A stretch of DNA of 64,000 bases, from positions 186,001 through 250,000 of the forward strand of contig NZ_CP045483.1 of the NCBI RefSeq assembly GCF_009729035.1. Direction: 5' to 3'. This stretch comes from Stygiolobus azoricus. Its GTDB lineage: Archaea; Thermoproteota; Thermoprotei_A; Sulfolobales; Sulfolobaceae. Positions 36,504 to 47,560 of this stretch are shown piece after piece. Within the stretch, counting starts at the first letter, position 1. The number at the start of each line of letters is the position of its first letter. Made by a program: the position numbers and the translations under genes. The notes beneath the pieces were generated by a model. That model worked only from the letters and a program-made list of their open reading frames with translations. It did no database searches and was not told where the DNA came from.

Positions 36504-36955
36504 TTACCCTTCGACCTTTCCACTTTTAATACAAAAAGCTCTTGCTCATAAGTTTGGACTGCACCAGGTTTATATCGCCTTACTTCATCTATAGCAGATT
36601 CTGCATCTAGGCCTTCAGATAAAACTAAGTAACTTGCTATCACAGTTCCAGTCCTTCCCATACCGCCTACGCAATGAACTAGATTGCCGTTTCCTTGTTT
36701 AAGCCAATTATAAATTCTGATAAACTGCTCCATAGTAGGAGGATGACCATCTGGTATCCTAATATGATAGTACTCAAAACCTAGTTCTTTTAAAGTTTCA
36801 TAATAATAGTCTACGTTGCCCCATGCCTCTTCTATTTCCCAATCCTCGGGCAAAATTAGAACTCTTTTTACACCTCTTTGCCTCCACTCTTCTAACTCAT
36901 CCCGGGTATAAGGTATAGGGGATCCGCCTATTATACCCTTTCTAACCCAATACAC
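36485..36955 (-). CDS. Protein tyrosine/dual-specificity phosphatase
   Basis: 156 residues with the cysteine phosphatase loop [17 protein letters not shown] near 99, giving CxxGxGRT, and the general-acid aspartate in [11 protein letters not shown] near 66. Matches the small crenarchaeal PTPs that act on phosphotyrosine in Sulfolobus signalling. GTG start; ATATAAATAT at 36994-37003 (minus strand) is a good TATA box and predicts a short leader with GTGATGATGA in front of the start. First gene of the unit with nfi. Confidence 0.9.
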   Translation of the reverse strand: MYWVRKGIIGGSPIPYTRDELEEWRQRGVKRVLILPEDWEIEEAWGNVDYYYETLKELGFEYYHIRIPDGHPPTMEQFIRIYNWLKQGNGNLVHCVGGMGRTGTVIASYLVLSEGLDAESAIDEVRRYKPGAVQTYEQELFVLKVERSKGKWKTHF

Positions 36956-36993
36956 TCATCATCACGCTCTGCAGATCCGCTGTTCTTCATCCA

Positions 36994-37003
36994 ATATTTA
37001 TAT
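36994..37003 (-). promoter_or_regulatory. TATA box of the phosphatase-nfi unit
   Basis: Minus-strand ATATAAATAT about 40-48 bases upstream of GTG 36955, predicting a start site near 36973 and a leader of under 20 bases. Confidence 0.5.
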
Positions 37004-37126
37004 GGTGGGCTGTCCCTATAAATCCGTCTATAAAAAATAACGAACATCGAATTTTTCAATACTCACACTAAAGCCGATTTGATTTAACATATATTCATAA
37101 ATTTTGGAAAGCTCATAGTAGTTCAT

Positions 37127-38464
37127 GTGCTAGAAGGGATTGAAATAGAAGAGGGAAAAGAAAGGGAGGACTTTGCAGGATTTAAAATAAAACCTAAGAT
37201 TATTGCTTACCCAAAAAGTGAAGATGAAGTGGTAAGAATAGTTAATTACGCTAGGGATAACAAAATCCCTATTGTGACTTATGGTGCAGGGACAAGCCTT
37301 GCTGGTCACCTACAATGTGAGGGATGTATCTTAGTAGACATGAAACGTATGGACAAGATCTTAGAAATTAACGAGATAGACTGGTATGTTAGAGTCCAAC
37401 CTGCAGTAAATCTCGAGAGACTCAATGTAGAACTTAACAAAAAAGGATTTTTCTTCCCACCAGACCCAGCAAGTTACTTTCTTTGCTCAGTTGGCGGGGC
37501 TACTGCTAATGCTTCAGGTGGAATGAGAGGGGTAAAATACGGAACTTTCAGAGACTGGGTATTAGCATTAAGGGTAGTTTTACCTAACGGAAAGGTTGTG
37601 AAAATTGGAGAACCCCTAAGGAAAAACAGAGGAGGATATGACCTTCTACACTTGTTCGTAGGCAGTGAAGGAACATTGGGAATAATAACCGAGATTTGGC
37701 TGAGGATAATACCTTTACCTCAAAGGAAAAGTTACACACTACTAGTTTATGTAAATGATGTAGAGGAAGCTGGGAAATTAATTTTTAACATAAGAAAGAA
37801 AGGGATCCTTCCTGAAATAGCCGAATATATTGATGACCAAGTAGTGAGAGCTCTAAATAGGCAGTTAAATGCGGGACTTGATGAGAGCGGAGGAGGTGCT
37901 TTCATCATTTCAGTTGAAGAAGACTATTTGCAAAAACTTCTAGATCTTCTAGCGGGTAAAAAATACATAATAACCGAGGGAGATGAAGCAGAGAAAATAT
38001 ATTCAATCAGGGCACAATCGGCAATAGCACTTAAAGCAGAAGCAAAACTAATGTATGTAGAGGACATAGTAGTACCAGTCTCCCGTTTAATTGATGCTAT
38101 AAAGAGAATAAAAGAGATCGAAAAGAAGTACAACATAAGAATGCCAGTAATAGCCCATATAGGCGACGGTAATTTACATCCTAACATAATTCTAGACGAC
38201 CCGGTAAAAGCTCAAGAGATCTTTGAAGAAGTCGCTAAGATAGCGATAGAGCTAGGAGGTTCCGTATCGGGAGAACATGGTATAGGAGTTCAGAAGGCTA
38301 AGGTACTGGCTGAGCAACTTATTGCACATAACGGTAAAGAGGTTTTAAAAATAATGAAGGGAATAAAGGATTTAATAGACCCCTACCATATCATGAACCC
38401 CGACAAATTTGTTGAATTAGCTTACAAACTGAGTGAGAAAAATGAGGGTTCTATTTCCAGGTAG
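37127..38464 (+). CDS. FAD-linked oxidase (GlcD-type, D-lactate/glycolate dehydrogenase)
   Basis: 445-residue flavoprotein oxidising an alpha-hydroxy acid. N-terminal FAD domain of the PCMH type: [21 protein letters not shown] near 49, [22 protein letters not shown] near 110 and [18 protein letters not shown] near 180. C-terminal cap with [15 protein letters not shown] near 342 and [18 protein letters not shown] near 380. GTG start. The substrate (D-lactate, glycolate or 2-hydroxyglutarate) is not determined. Its last 23 bases overlap the NMN adenylyltransferase gene. Confidence 0.9.
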   Translation: MLEGIEIEEGKEREDFAGFKIKPKIIAYPKSEDEVVRIVNYARDNKIPIVTYGAGTSLAGHLQCEGCILVDMKRMDKILEINEIDWYVRVQPAVNLERLNVELNKKGFFFPPDPASYFLCSVGGATANASGGMRGVKYGTFRDWVLALRVVLPNGKVVKIGEPLRKNRGGYDLLHLFVGSEGTLGIITEIWLRIIPLPQRKSYTLLVYVNDVEEAGKLIFNIRKKGILPEIAEYIDDQVVRALNRQLNAGLDESGGGAFIISVEEDYLQKLLDLLAGKKYIITEGDEAEKIYSIRAQSAIALKAEAKLMYVEDIVVPVSRLIDAIKRIKEIEKKYNIRMPVIAHIGDGNLHPNIILDDPVKAQEIFEEVAKIAIELGGSVSGEHGIGVQKAKVLAEQLIAHNGKEVLKIMKGIKDLIDPYHIMNPDKFVELAYKLSEKNEGSISR

Positions 38465-38963
38465 ATTTCAGCCCTTTCATCTAGGGCATATGGCTGCTAT
38501 CCAATGGTTATTGAATAAGTACGATAAAGTAATTATCCTTATAGGAAGTGGCCAAGAGAGCCATTCGATTTATAATCCCTTCACAGCTGGGGAGAGACTT
38601 ATAATGATAAGAGAGAGCCTAAAGGAGTACGACGTAGATTTTCGAAAGGTTATTCTGTTCCCTATAATGGAATCCTTTACAAACAAGAACTGGATAAGAA
38701 TAGTAGAAATGTACTCACCACCGTTTGATGTGATAGTAAGTGGAAACCCTTTAGTATACACAGTGGCAAAAGAAGCCGGATATCTAACAGATCAAGTGCC
38801 AATATTTAATAGAGAGATATACAATGCTACTAGAATAAGAAAGTTGATGTTAGAAAACGATCCGAAATGGGGAGAGCTAGTACCGAAGAGCGTCTATAAG
38901 TTCATTAAGGAAATCGGTGGCGATGAGAGAATTAGAGAAGTCACTAAGAGTGATTACTGTTAG
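38442..38963 (+). CDS. Nicotinamide-nucleotide adenylyltransferase (archaeal NMNAT)
   Basis: Makes NAD from NMN and ATP. About 173 residues, starting [20 protein letters not shown], the (H/T)xGH nucleotidyl motif, with [18 protein letters not shown] near 36 and the late phosphate motif NATRIRKLM near 128. ATG 38442 gives the canonical start; GTG 38433 would add three residues. Overlaps the FAD-oxidase gene by 23 bases and meets the M61 peptidase gene end to end. Confidence 0.93.
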   Translation: MRVLFPGRFQPFHLGHMAAIQWLLNKYDKVIILIGSGQESHSIYNPFTAGERLIMIRESLKEYDVDFRKVILFPIMESFTNKNWIRIVEMYSPPFDVIVSGNPLVYTVAKEAGYLTDQVPIFNREIYNATRIRKLMLENDPKWGELVPKSVYKFIKEIGGDERIREVTKSDYC

Positions 38964-40505
38964 CTAAATTAACTTCTTGTCTGACACACCTTCACCTTTG
39001 CCGAAAACCTTCTCGAAAACACCACCATTGCTCTTTATCTTAACTGTATGCCCCGGACTAGTACCGGGAAGAACCTCAAAATTCTTTACAACACCCTCTC
39101 TAATAATTAACAAGTCTAGTGATTGTCCTTCTTGAATATTCGCTCCTTTCACACCGTTCACTGCAATTATCTCATCCCCTGGGAATAGACCAGCATTATC
39201 TGCAGGTGAACCATCCTCAACAAAAGTAATCTTATTTCCTTCTAGCCTTATACCAATGTAAGGTTTACCTCGATCCACAAACTCAACTTCAACATATTTC
39301 GAAAGGTGCTTAAAGATAGGAGGATCCCTCTTATATACTAGTTCATCGAGGAAATCAACCCCATACTCTTCTGCAACGTTTCTTATATCATTATAGGTAT
39401 AACCGGTCTCTTTAAACCTCAAGTAGAGAGCCTTAAACACTGAATAAATGTCGTAATGGTTATCACTGTTTTCTCTTATTTTCAAGTCCATGAGTAGACC
39501 TACTACGAACCCAAGGTCATAATACGAAACGCCTATATTGAGGAAATTATCGTCACGTTTATAAAGCTTTATCCACGTTAGTTTTGATGACTCTGCCAAG
39601 CTCATCCTCTTTATTCCAGGATAGGTCAAGTTCGAGAGGATATTCGAAATAGACTTTAGACCTTGTTGTGTGTCAATTACCTTACTCAGCACAAGAGACA
39701 AGAATGCTAGGTAGTCGGTAACTCCTTCAGCAAACCACAGTAGTTCCGTATAATTTTCCCTCTCATAGTCAATACGCATTAATTCTCTAGGTTTTAGCCT
39801 CTTAACATTCCACTTATGCACATATTCATGGGCAAACAACCACAGCAAATCCTCTCTGTTCCACGGTACAACAATTGCCGATGAGTTCTCGTGCTCAATA
39901 CCGCCGAAGTTTACATCACTACGCCTGAAGAAGAATATGTAGTGTTGTTTGTCTTTGTTGTCAATTGATAAAGAGGAATCTAGAAAGTTAATGACTTTAG
40001 ATAACTTTTCCAGCTCGTTGACGTTATTGACTGTGGAAATCGAGTGAAACTCAGTAACCTTAATCAGATTCAATTTAGGGGAGGCCTGAATAGGTGAGTC
40101 CGCAAACTCATCATAGTTCCTTGCACAATATGTAAATTTTCCAATTTCCTTCAAAGTAGTGTGAACTACCCAGTTATTAGGTAATTTTAAGCTTATACAA
40201 TATTCTTCGTTTAAATCCTGATAGGGAAACACTGACACGGGATTTATAAATATATAATCTACCGTTGAAATAGTCTCTCTTTGATCTTTAGATATTGCTG
40301 AATAGACATACTCAAATTCGTCATCAACGAGAAAGTACTTGTTCTTGGAAACAAGGGAAGCTCCTCTTAGCATCACGACGTTCTTCTCTTGCTCTCTTAT
40401 GAAGTAAGACCCTGGAACCCACGTAGGGAAAACTATCTGTTTCCCTGCTACTCCTTTTCCCTTTACATAAATATACTTATTTTTAGGTTCAACATTAAAG
40501 AACAT
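38964..40505 (-). CDS. M61-family glycyl aminopeptidase with PDZ domain
   Basis: 513 residues. The peptidase has the zinc motif HEYVHKWNVKRLKP near 226 (HExxH) and the third ligand region LWFAEGVTDYLAFLSL near 255. A C-terminal PDZ domain (about 415-490) contains DNAGLFPGDEIIAVNG. N-terminal 150 residues are the beta-rich lead domain of the family. No signal peptide, so probably cytosolic. Likely co-transcribed with the AIM24-like gene nine bases upstream. Confidence 0.9.
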   Translation of the reverse strand: MFFNVEPKNKYIYVKGKGVAGKQIVFPTWVPGSYFIREQEKNVVMLRGASLVSKNKYFLVDDEFEYVYSAISKDQRETISTVDYIFINPVSVFPYQDLNEEYCISLKLPNNWVVHTTLKEIGKFTYCARNYDEFADSPIQASPKLNLIKVTEFHSISTVNNVNELEKLSKVINFLDSSLSIDNKDKQHYIFFFRRSDVNFGGIEHENSSAIVVPWNREDLLWLFAHEYVHKWNVKRLKPRELMRIDYERENYTELLWFAEGVTDYLAFLSLVLSKVIDTQQGLKSISNILSNLTYPGIKRMSLAESSKLTWIKLYKRDDNFLNIGVSYYDLGFVVGLLMDLKIRENSDNHYDIYSVFKALYLRFKETGYTYNDIRNVAEEYGVDFLDELVYKRDPPIFKHLSKYVEVEFVDRGKPYIGIRLEGNKITFVEDGSPADNAGLFPGDEIIAVNGVKGANIQEGQSLDLLIIREGVVKNFEVLPGTSPGHTVKIKSNGGVFEKVFGKGEGVSDKKLI

Positions 40506-40514
40506 CTGAACACC

Positions 40515-41207
40515 TTAAAACGGAAGCTGAATACCACCTTGTTGTCCACTGGGCAGATATGGGATTAGTGCTGAAGCGAGTTGTTCAGCCGTTAATGTAT
40601 GCAACCATACCCGTCCAGGGCCAGTTATAGTGACAAAGAAAAGTCCTTCATGGGCAAAGAAAATAGACCTGAGTCCTCCGACAAGCTGGACAGAGTAAGG
40701 CATTCCTTCCTCAAATGCCATTAAGTGAGAAGCTTCAACTTGTATCGTTTCACCTGGTTGTAGATCCCTTACAATTAATCCGCCATAAGAGTGTAGGAAC
40801 AAGTTGCCGAAACCGGTAAATCTTGCTAAGAAAAGTCCCTCTCCTCCTAATATTCCAGCCGTTAGTCTGGATAAAGTAGCATCGTAATTTACAGTGGTCT
40901 CAGCGGCTAAAAAGGAGTGGGACTCAGCAAGAATCCCTCTACCTTGTAACGGAATTTGGACTATTTTGCCGGGGAATATCCCCGACAGTACGACTTGTCC
41001 AGGGCCGTAGAACTCAGTTACAAAAAACGAACCACCAGTTAACGCCCTCTTGATTCCGGATAAAAGACCGCCTCTTAACTTTGTTTGCAGATTAACAATA
41101 TTATCCTTCATTACCATATGCCCTGCATCGGCATATATTCCCTCACCTGGAGCTAAGTAGACCTTAAGGTACTGTAAATCATCTCCTTGGATCTCGTATT
41201 GTGGCAT
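40515..41207 (-). CDS. AIM24/TIGR00266-family beta-barrel protein
   Basis: 230-residue member of the AIM24 family, function uncertain. Recurrent glycine-rich strands are visible: APGEGIYADAGHMVMKDN, GGSFFVTEFYGPGQVVLSG, GEGLFLARFTGFGNLFLHSYGG and GLFFVTITGPGRVWLHT. The family is widespread and is linked to mitochondrial organisation in yeast; no biochemical role is known in archaea. It lies nine bases upstream of the M61 peptidase gene on the same strand. Confidence 0.87.
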   Translation of the reverse strand: MPQYEIQGDDLQYLKVYLAPGEGIYADAGHMVMKDNIVNLQTKLRGGLLSGIKRALTGGSFFVTEFYGPGQVVLSGIFPGKIVQIPLQGRGILAESHSFLAAETTVNYDATLSRLTAGILGGEGLFLARFTGFGNLFLHSYGGLIVRDLQPGETIQVEASHLMAFEEGMPYSVQLVGGLRSIFFAHEGLFFVTITGPGRVWLHTLTAEQLASALIPYLPSGQQGGIQLPF

Positions 41208-41246
41208 AAGAAAGATTATTTACAATAGTTATTAAAAATCTTCTAA

Positions 41247-42032
41247 ATGGTTAGAGTAGCTATTTTAGGTGCGGGGAAGATCGGCACAGCAATTGCTAGG
41301 TCTATTAAGGATGAATTTGAAGTTATAGCAACGGCAAGAAACGAAACTACATTAAAAAAAGTCCAAGAACTTGGCATAAACTCAACGAGAAATAACTCGT
41401 ACGCTGTAAGCCAGGCTGACGTAGTGATCATCAGTGTAAAACCTCAGCACTTTAAACCGTTACTCTCAGAAATAGACACTAATTCGTGGGAAGGAAAGAA
41501 AGTTATCTCGGTAATGGCAGGTGTGAGACTAGAAACGCTTTCAAGACTCCTTAGAGGAGCTAAAGTATTTAGAGCAATGCCTAACATTAATGCTGTTGTA
41601 GGCAAGGCTACTACAGCAATAACACCAGAAAAAGACGAGATCGTTGAGAAGATCTTTTCTTTGATAGGAAACGTATATTGGGTTCAGGAGGAATTGCTAG
41701 ATGCATGGACAGCAATTATAGGAAGTGGTCCTGCTTTCTTAGCTGAAATTATAGACGCCTTTGCCCTCGGTGCAGTAGCTTGTGGTATGCCACGAGATCT
41801 TGCTTATAATGCTATTTTAGATATGGTTGAAGGGACAGTCACGATGCTTAAGAAATGTAAAACGCATCCAGTATTTCTCAGAGACCAAGTGACAACTCCT
41901 GCAGGCACTACTATACGTGGTCTTATGGTTATGGAAAGTGAGGGTGTCAAGTCTGCTATTATAAAAACTGTCGAATCAGCTTATCAGAGGGCTGTAACAA
42001 TAGGTAAAGAAATCGATAGTTCTATTCAGTAA
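41247..42032 (+). CDS. proC: Pyrroline-5-carboxylate reductase
   Basis: Last step of proline biosynthesis. 261 residues: Rossmann motif VAILGAGKIGTAIARSI at the N-terminus, VISVKPQHFKPLL near 50, FRAMPNINAVVGKATTAI near 107 and the substrate-site GSGPAFLAEIIDAFALGAVACGMPRDLA near 149 with QVTTPAGTTIRGL near 208. Close to the 270-residue family norm. ATG start, TATA-like TTATTAAAAA in the 39-base gap before it; divergent from the AIM24-like gene. Confidence 0.94.
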   Translation: MVRVAILGAGKIGTAIARSIKDEFEVIATARNETTLKKVQELGINSTRNNSYAVSQADVVIISVKPQHFKPLLSEIDTNSWEGKKVISVMAGVRLETLSRLLRGAKVFRAMPNINAVVGKATTAITPEKDEIVEKIFSLIGNVYWVQEELLDAWTAIIGSGPAFLAEIIDAFALGAVACGMPRDLAYNAILDMVEGTVTMLKKCKTHPVFLRDQVTTPAGTTIRGLMVMESEGVKSAIIKTVESAYQRAVTIGKEIDSSIQ

Positions 42033-42101
42033 CTGAAAATAAGTATAACTTCATATTAATTTTGAGTTAAACTCAAAAGCATTTTTTATAATTTAAAATT
42101 A

Positions 42102-43460
42102 ATGGCCGAGATAAGAGAAATTAAAAAAGTAGAAAGAGAGAAAGCATCTATTCACAGCCATATATCAGGACTAGGACTAGACGAAAAGGGAAAACCTAAG
42201 TTTAAGGCTGACGGGCTAGTAGGTCAGATGGAAGCTAGAGAAGCAGCTGGAATAGTAGTCCAACTTATAAAACAAGGCAAAATGGCAGGAAAAGGCATCC
42301 TTTTTGTAGGCCCACCTGGTACTGGTAAAACAGCGTTGGCAATCGCAATAGCTAGAGAACTGGGTGAGGATACTCCGTTTACCATAATGAATGCATCAGA
42401 GATATACTCAACGGAGTTAAAGAAAACTGAGATTTTAACACAAGCAATAAGAAAATCTTTAGGTGTCAGGATTAAACAGAGGAGAACAGTATACGAGGGA
42501 GTTGTGAAGGATATAAAGCTCAAGGTAGCAAGGAGCAGACTGAACCCATATGCAGTAATGCCAAGAGAAGCCCAAATAACTTTGGCTACTAAGGATGACG
42601 AGAGAACTTTGAACGTCGGAGACGTGATAGCTGCTCAATTAATGAAAATGAATATAAGAAAGGGAGACGTGATATGGATTGACGCTGAAACTGGTGAGGT
42701 ATCTAGAGTTGGTAGAGCTAAAGGAATAGAGAGTGAAAAGACTTATGATATAGATGTTATAAAGCAAGTAGAAGTACCGAGCGGTCAAGTGAAGAAGGAA
42801 AAAGATATCACCTTTACTGTAACTCTCCACGACTTAGACTTAAACATAGCTGCGCAAAGTATATCAATTACTGCTTTGTTTAGTTTCTTTACAGAGAGAG
42901 AAATAAACCAGGATATCAGAAAGCAAGTAGACAAGTTAGTAAAGGATATGGTAAGTAAAGGAGAAGCGGAACTGATTCCCGGAGTATTATTCATTGATGA
43001 CGCACACATGTTAGACATTGAAGCCTTCTCATTCCTCACCAAAGCACTTGAATCCGATCTAGCCCCTATACTAATCCTTGCAACTAATAGAGGTATAACG
43101 AAGATAAGAGGAACAGATATAGAGTCTCCCCACGGAATGCCGCTCGATCTATTGGATAGATTATTAATTATACCCACGAGACCGTATAACCAAGACGAAA
43201 TAAAAGAGATAATAAAGATACGCGCTGACGAAATAGATGTAAAACTTGACGAAAAAGCGTTAGAATTACTTACTAAACTAGGAGTTGAGAACAGCTTAAG
43301 ATACTCAGTACAGTTACTCGAGCCATCACTAGTGATAGCTCAAAAGAAAGGAAGGGACATGGTAATGCCAGAGGACGTAGAAGAAGCATCCAAACTATTC
43401 AGTGATACAAAGAGAAGCGTAAACTATGTTAAGGAGTATGAGAATTTACTACTAAAATGA
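42102..43460 (+). CDS. TIP49/RuvB-like AAA+ ATPase
   Basis: 452-residue archaeal relative of eukaryotic RUVBL1/2. N-terminal [13 protein letters not shown], Walker [22 protein letters not shown] near 67, the OB-fold insertion (about 125-235), Walker [19 protein letters not shown] near 295, sensor [19 protein letters not shown] near 325 and a C-terminal lid. In eukaryotes these ATPases help assemble box C/D snoRNPs and chromatin remodellers. Its stop codon is part of box C of the sRNA at 43457-43505. Confidence 0.94.
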   Translation: MAEIREIKKVEREKASIHSHISGLGLDEKGKPKFKADGLVGQMEAREAAGIVVQLIKQGKMAGKGILFVGPPGTGKTALAIAIARELGEDTPFTIMNASEIYSTELKKTEILTQAIRKSLGVRIKQRRTVYEGVVKDIKLKVARSRLNPYAVMPREAQITLATKDDERTLNVGDVIAAQLMKMNIRKGDVIWIDAETGEVSRVGRAKGIESEKTYDIDVIKQVEVPSGQVKKEKDITFTVTLHDLDLNIAAQSISITALFSFFTEREINQDIRKQVDKLVKDMVSKGEAELIPGVLFIDDAHMLDIEAFSFLTKALESDLAPILILATNRGITKIRGTDIESPHGMPLDLLDRLLIIPTRPYNQDEIKEIIKIRADEIDVKLDEKALELLTKLGVENSLRYSVQLLEPSLVIAQKKGRDMVMPEDVEEASKLFSDTKRSVNYVKEYENLLLK

Positions 43461-43505
43461 TGAGTGAAGACGGAACCGACCAGTGAAGAATCGTTGCCGG
43501 ACTGA
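43457..43505 (+). ncRNA. C/D box sRNA overlapping the stop codon of the TIP49 gene
   Basis: Boxes C ATGATGA (43457-43463), D' CCGA (43476-43479), C' GTGAAGA (43483-43489) and D CTGA (43502-43505), with two 12-base guides (43464-43475 and 43490-43501) and a three-base D'-C' spacer, which is ideal archaeal geometry. The second guide, ATCGTTGCCGGA, is complementary to UCCGGCAACGA, which I recall as part of the conserved archaeal 16S rRNA segment GUCCGGCAACGAGCG near E. coli position 1100. The D+5 rule would place the methyl on the second G of UCCGG. A target from memory, but a strong hint. Confidence 0.8.
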
Positions 43506-43506
43506 A

Positions 43507-43959
43507 CTATTTCTTTAAGCACTCTTCATAGAATCTTTTTTCTAGGACGTCTTTTAAAATTCTGAAAGTCATTCCCCATATCCTAAAACCATTAAAATAA
43601 AATTCGTCACTCCTAATTTCCAATTGCTCAGGATTTATCCAAATTGCCATATCTACCTCGTCCTTCTGGATCTGTGGAATAAATTCTTCATCTACACAAC
43701 CTAAGTAGGCTCTCACTTTCATATCAGGAGCGTTATTAGGGAAATATATTCCTATGTCTTTAACTAATCTAGGCTTAATTCCCACTTCTTCGATACATTC
43801 TCTTAATGCAGTTTCATCACATGTTTCACTACCCTCCCTTCTCCCACCAGGGAATGCGATGTGACCGCTCCAAGGATCATTAGGCCTCTCTTTTCTCTTA
43901 ATTACTAAAATCCTACCGTTGCGTGAAACAACGACGATTACAGCCGCTCTACACTCCAT
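43507..43959 (-). CDS. NUDIX hydrolase (CoA-diphosphatase/NudL-like)
   Basis: 150 residues with the Nudix box GGRREGSETCDETALRECIEEVG near 38-60, preceded by NDPWSGHIAFPGG, a segment typical of the NudL/PCD1 group that cleaves CoA and other nucleoside diphosphate derivatives. The exact substrate is inferred. It lies two bases from the end of the nadB gene on the same strand, so it is probably co-transcribed and may clean up NAD- or CoA-type compounds. It ends two bases from the sRNA box D on the opposite strand. Confidence 0.87.
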   Translation of the reverse strand: MECRAAVIVVVSRNGRILVIKRKERPNDPWSGHIAFPGGRREGSETCDETALRECIEEVGIKPRLVKDIGIYFPNNAPDMKVRAYLGCVDEEFIPQIQKDEVDMAIWINPEQLEIRSDEFYFNGFRIWGMTFRILKDVLEKRFYEECLKK

Positions 43960-43961
43960 AT

Positions 43962-45401
<1,440 letters not shown>

Positions 45402-45467
45402 TTAATATCGAACTTATGTTCTGATTATAAAAGCTTTAATCCTAAGGAGATAAATATTTGACTCGCA

Positions 45468-46034
45468 GTGAAAATAGCTGTAATTTACTTTGGAGGACAG
45501 TATAATCACCTTATAGTAAAAGACCTTAAATACCTCGGAGTTGAGGCAGTAGCCGTCACTCCTGACAAACCAGTGGAGTTCTTAAATAATTTCGATTGTA
45601 TCATTTTCGGTGGAGGTCCTTATTCCGTAGTCACGGAATTAGATAAAATGGGTAACGCTAAAGAGTATGTACTAAAAACCACTTTACCTAAAATGGGTAT
45701 ATGCTTAGGACACCAGTTAATAGCAAAAGTTCTAGGAGGAGAAGTAAGCAAAGCTAAAAACCCAGAGTACGGCTTAGTTAACGTTATAATTGACGATGAA
45801 GATACGTTACTAAGAGGTTTAAAACCGTCTGTAAAGGCTTGGGAAAGTCATACAGACGAAGTTATATTACCGCCTAATGGGTTCAGAGTGATAGCACATA
45901 GTGAGAACGCTAAAGTACAAGCTATGGTGAATAACGATAATACAATTTTCGGGGTTCAGTTCCATCCTGAGGTTAAGCATACTGAAAAAGGGATTGAAGT
46001 ATTTAAAAACTTCATCCAGGCATGTAAGAAATGA
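45468..46034 (+). CDS. guaAa: GMP synthase, glutamine amidotransferase subunit
   Basis: Separate archaeal class I glutaminase subunit that feeds ammonia to GMP synthetase. 188 residues with the triad: CIIFGGGPYSVV near 44 (oxyanion), MGICLGHQLIAKVLGGE near 76 (nucleophile Cys) and GVQFHPEVKHTEKG near 165 (His and Glu). GTG start. It overlaps nadC by four bases, although the two proteins belong to different pathways. Confidence 0.94.
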   Translation: MKIAVIYFGGQYNHLIVKDLKYLGVEAVAVTPDKPVEFLNNFDCIIFGGGPYSVVTELDKMGNAKEYVLKTTLPKMGICLGHQLIAKVLGGEVSKAKNPEYGLVNVIIDDEDTLLRGLKPSVKAWESHTDEVILPPNGFRVIAHSENAKVQAMVNNDNTIFGVQFHPEVKHTEKGIEVFKNFIQACKK

Positions 46035-46867
46035 TATTAGAAAAACTTATATCTAGAAGATTGTTAGAATTCCTAGAAGAAGATGTATTACCTGAGGACG
46101 TTACAAGTAAGGCCGTAAAAGGGGTTAAGTGTAGAGCTTATGTAGTAGCTAAAGAAGAAGGTTTGTTAGCAGGAAATAAGTTTCTTGTGCCGTTTTTAGA
46201 AGAAATACGATTAAAGGTTATAGAAGCTAAGCCAGACGGGTATTACTTCAAAAGAGGAGATAAATTACTTATTTTCGAAGGGGACGGAGAAGACATTCTA
46301 ATGGTCGAGAGAACATTACTTAACTTACTTAGCAGACTTTCTGGGATAGCTACTACGACATCCTTAATGGTGAGGCTTGCAAGAACCGTTAACCCTAATG
46401 TTGTTATTGCCGGAACTAGGAAAACCACTCCCGGTTTAAGATTATTCGAAAAGTATGCTATAGAAGTTGGCGGCGGAGACCCTCATAGATACAATCTGTC
46501 CGACATGGTTTTGATAAAAGATAACCACATAGCATTACTAGGTGGAATAAGAAATGTTATAGAGAACGTTAGAAAATATGTAAGTTTCTCAAAGAAGATA
46601 GAGGTAGAAGTGACTAGTTTAAAAGAAGCTATAGAGGCATACGAAGCTAAAGCCGATATTATTCTCTTAGATAATATGACCCCAGATGAAGTAAGAGAGG
46701 TCGTTTCCCATCTAAAAGGAAAGTTATTAATAGAAGCCTCGGGAAGGATAACCCCTGACAATGTGGTGGAATACGCAAAAACTGGGGTAGATATAATCTC
46801 TAGTGGTTATATAACTCACAGTGTAAAGGCCATTGATCTTTCACTAGACGTAGAAAAACTAGACTAA
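46031..46867 (+). CDS. nadC: Nicotinate-nucleotide pyrophosphorylase (carboxylating)
   Basis: Quinolinate phosphoribosyltransferase: quinolinate plus PRPP gives nicotinate mononucleotide. 278 residues: EDVLPEDVTSKAV near 17, ERTLLNLLSRLSGIAT near 95, GTRKTTPGLRLFEKYAIEVGGGDPHRYNLSDMVLIKDNH near 122-160 and EASGRITPDNV near 236. Length and motif order are normal. Start ATG overlaps guaAa. The last nine bases overlap the convergent DUF929 gene. Confidence 0.95.
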   Translation: MILEKLISRRLLEFLEEDVLPEDVTSKAVKGVKCRAYVVAKEEGLLAGNKFLVPFLEEIRLKVIEAKPDGYYFKRGDKLLIFEGDGEDILMVERTLLNLLSRLSGIATTTSLMVRLARTVNPNVVIAGTRKTTPGLRLFEKYAIEVGGGDPHRYNLSDMVLIKDNHIALLGGIRNVIENVRKYVSFSKKIEVEVTSLKEAIEAYEAKADIILLDNMTPDEVREVVSHLKGKLLIEASGRITPDNVVEYAKTGVDIISSGYITHSVKAIDLSLDVEKLD

Positions 46868-47560
46868 ATCTTGTATATCTTTTACCCCAGATTGTATATA
46901 ACTCTGATCCAAATGGTTTATTAAGTATTGTGGATTCTCGTTTTGTATCAAAGACGGGTTTATTAAATAGCCTATTAGTATATACGTACCTTTATTCCCT
47001 GAAACTATAATAGTCGTAGGTATATGTGGAGGATTACCCATATACGCAGCAGATTGGAAGAATCCACCTTGTGCCCACTTGTCTACTACATATTCTTTAA
47101 CTATTTGATAATATTGAGGTAAATATTGTTGTATCTGAGATAATCCGTATTTGACGTAGTTACTTACTTGCAAACCAGTTGCTGTAGCGTTAAGGTAACG
47201 GTTATAGAGATAAAGGAACTTAAAGTGAATTGATGAATTTGGCTGAAAACTTAGAAAGATAAGAGAGGGAGTATTAGGGTATACGTCGTTAGGGTCTGAA
47301 TAAGAGAAATTGTAAAGGACTTTACCGTAATGGGAAATAAATGCATATAATACCCAACTATCTGCCGCTCCATAGGGGCAGCCGTACCACGAAATAAAGA
47401 CAATACATGCTAAGGCATTGTTAGCTAAATCTGAATCACTAACTTTGATAAATGTGTCTAAAGGTATTTCAAATGGGTAAAGTAAGTAGGGAAGCAATAA
47501 AATTATTACAAAAATTAAAACTATTGAAAGTGTAATAAACCTTCTATTCACTTTTACCAC
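46859..47560 (-). CDS. DUF929 family membrane-anchored protein
   Basis: 233 residues: a basic start (VKVNRR), one membrane helix at about 9-30 (LSIVLIFVIILLLPYLLYPF), then an extracytoplasmic thioredoxin-like domain with VFISWYGCPYGAADSWVLYAF near 50 and PTTIIVSGNKGTYILIGYL near 195, the pattern of the Sulfolobales DUF929 family. Only one cysteine of a possible CxxC is present (CPYGA), so a disulfide-exchange role is doubtful. GTG start. Confidence 0.78.
   Translation of the reverse strand: MVKVNRRFITLSIVLIFVIILLLPYLLYPFEIPLDTFIKVSDSDLANNALACIVFISWYGCPYGAADSWVLYAFISHYGKVLYNFSYSDPNDVYPNTPSLIFLSFQPNSSIHFKFLYLYNRYLNATATGLQVSNYVKYGLSQIQQYLPQYYQIVKEYVVDKWAQGGFFQSAAYMGNPPHIPTTIIVSGNKGTYILIGYLINPSLIQNENPQYLINHLDQSYIQSGVKDIQDLV

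Noticed and set aside
36955-37000. C/D box sRNA on the minus strand upstream of the phosphatase gene (GATGAAG and GTGATGA present)
   Set aside because: No CTGA box at the right distance; the GTGATGA is better explained as part of the leader and ribosome site.
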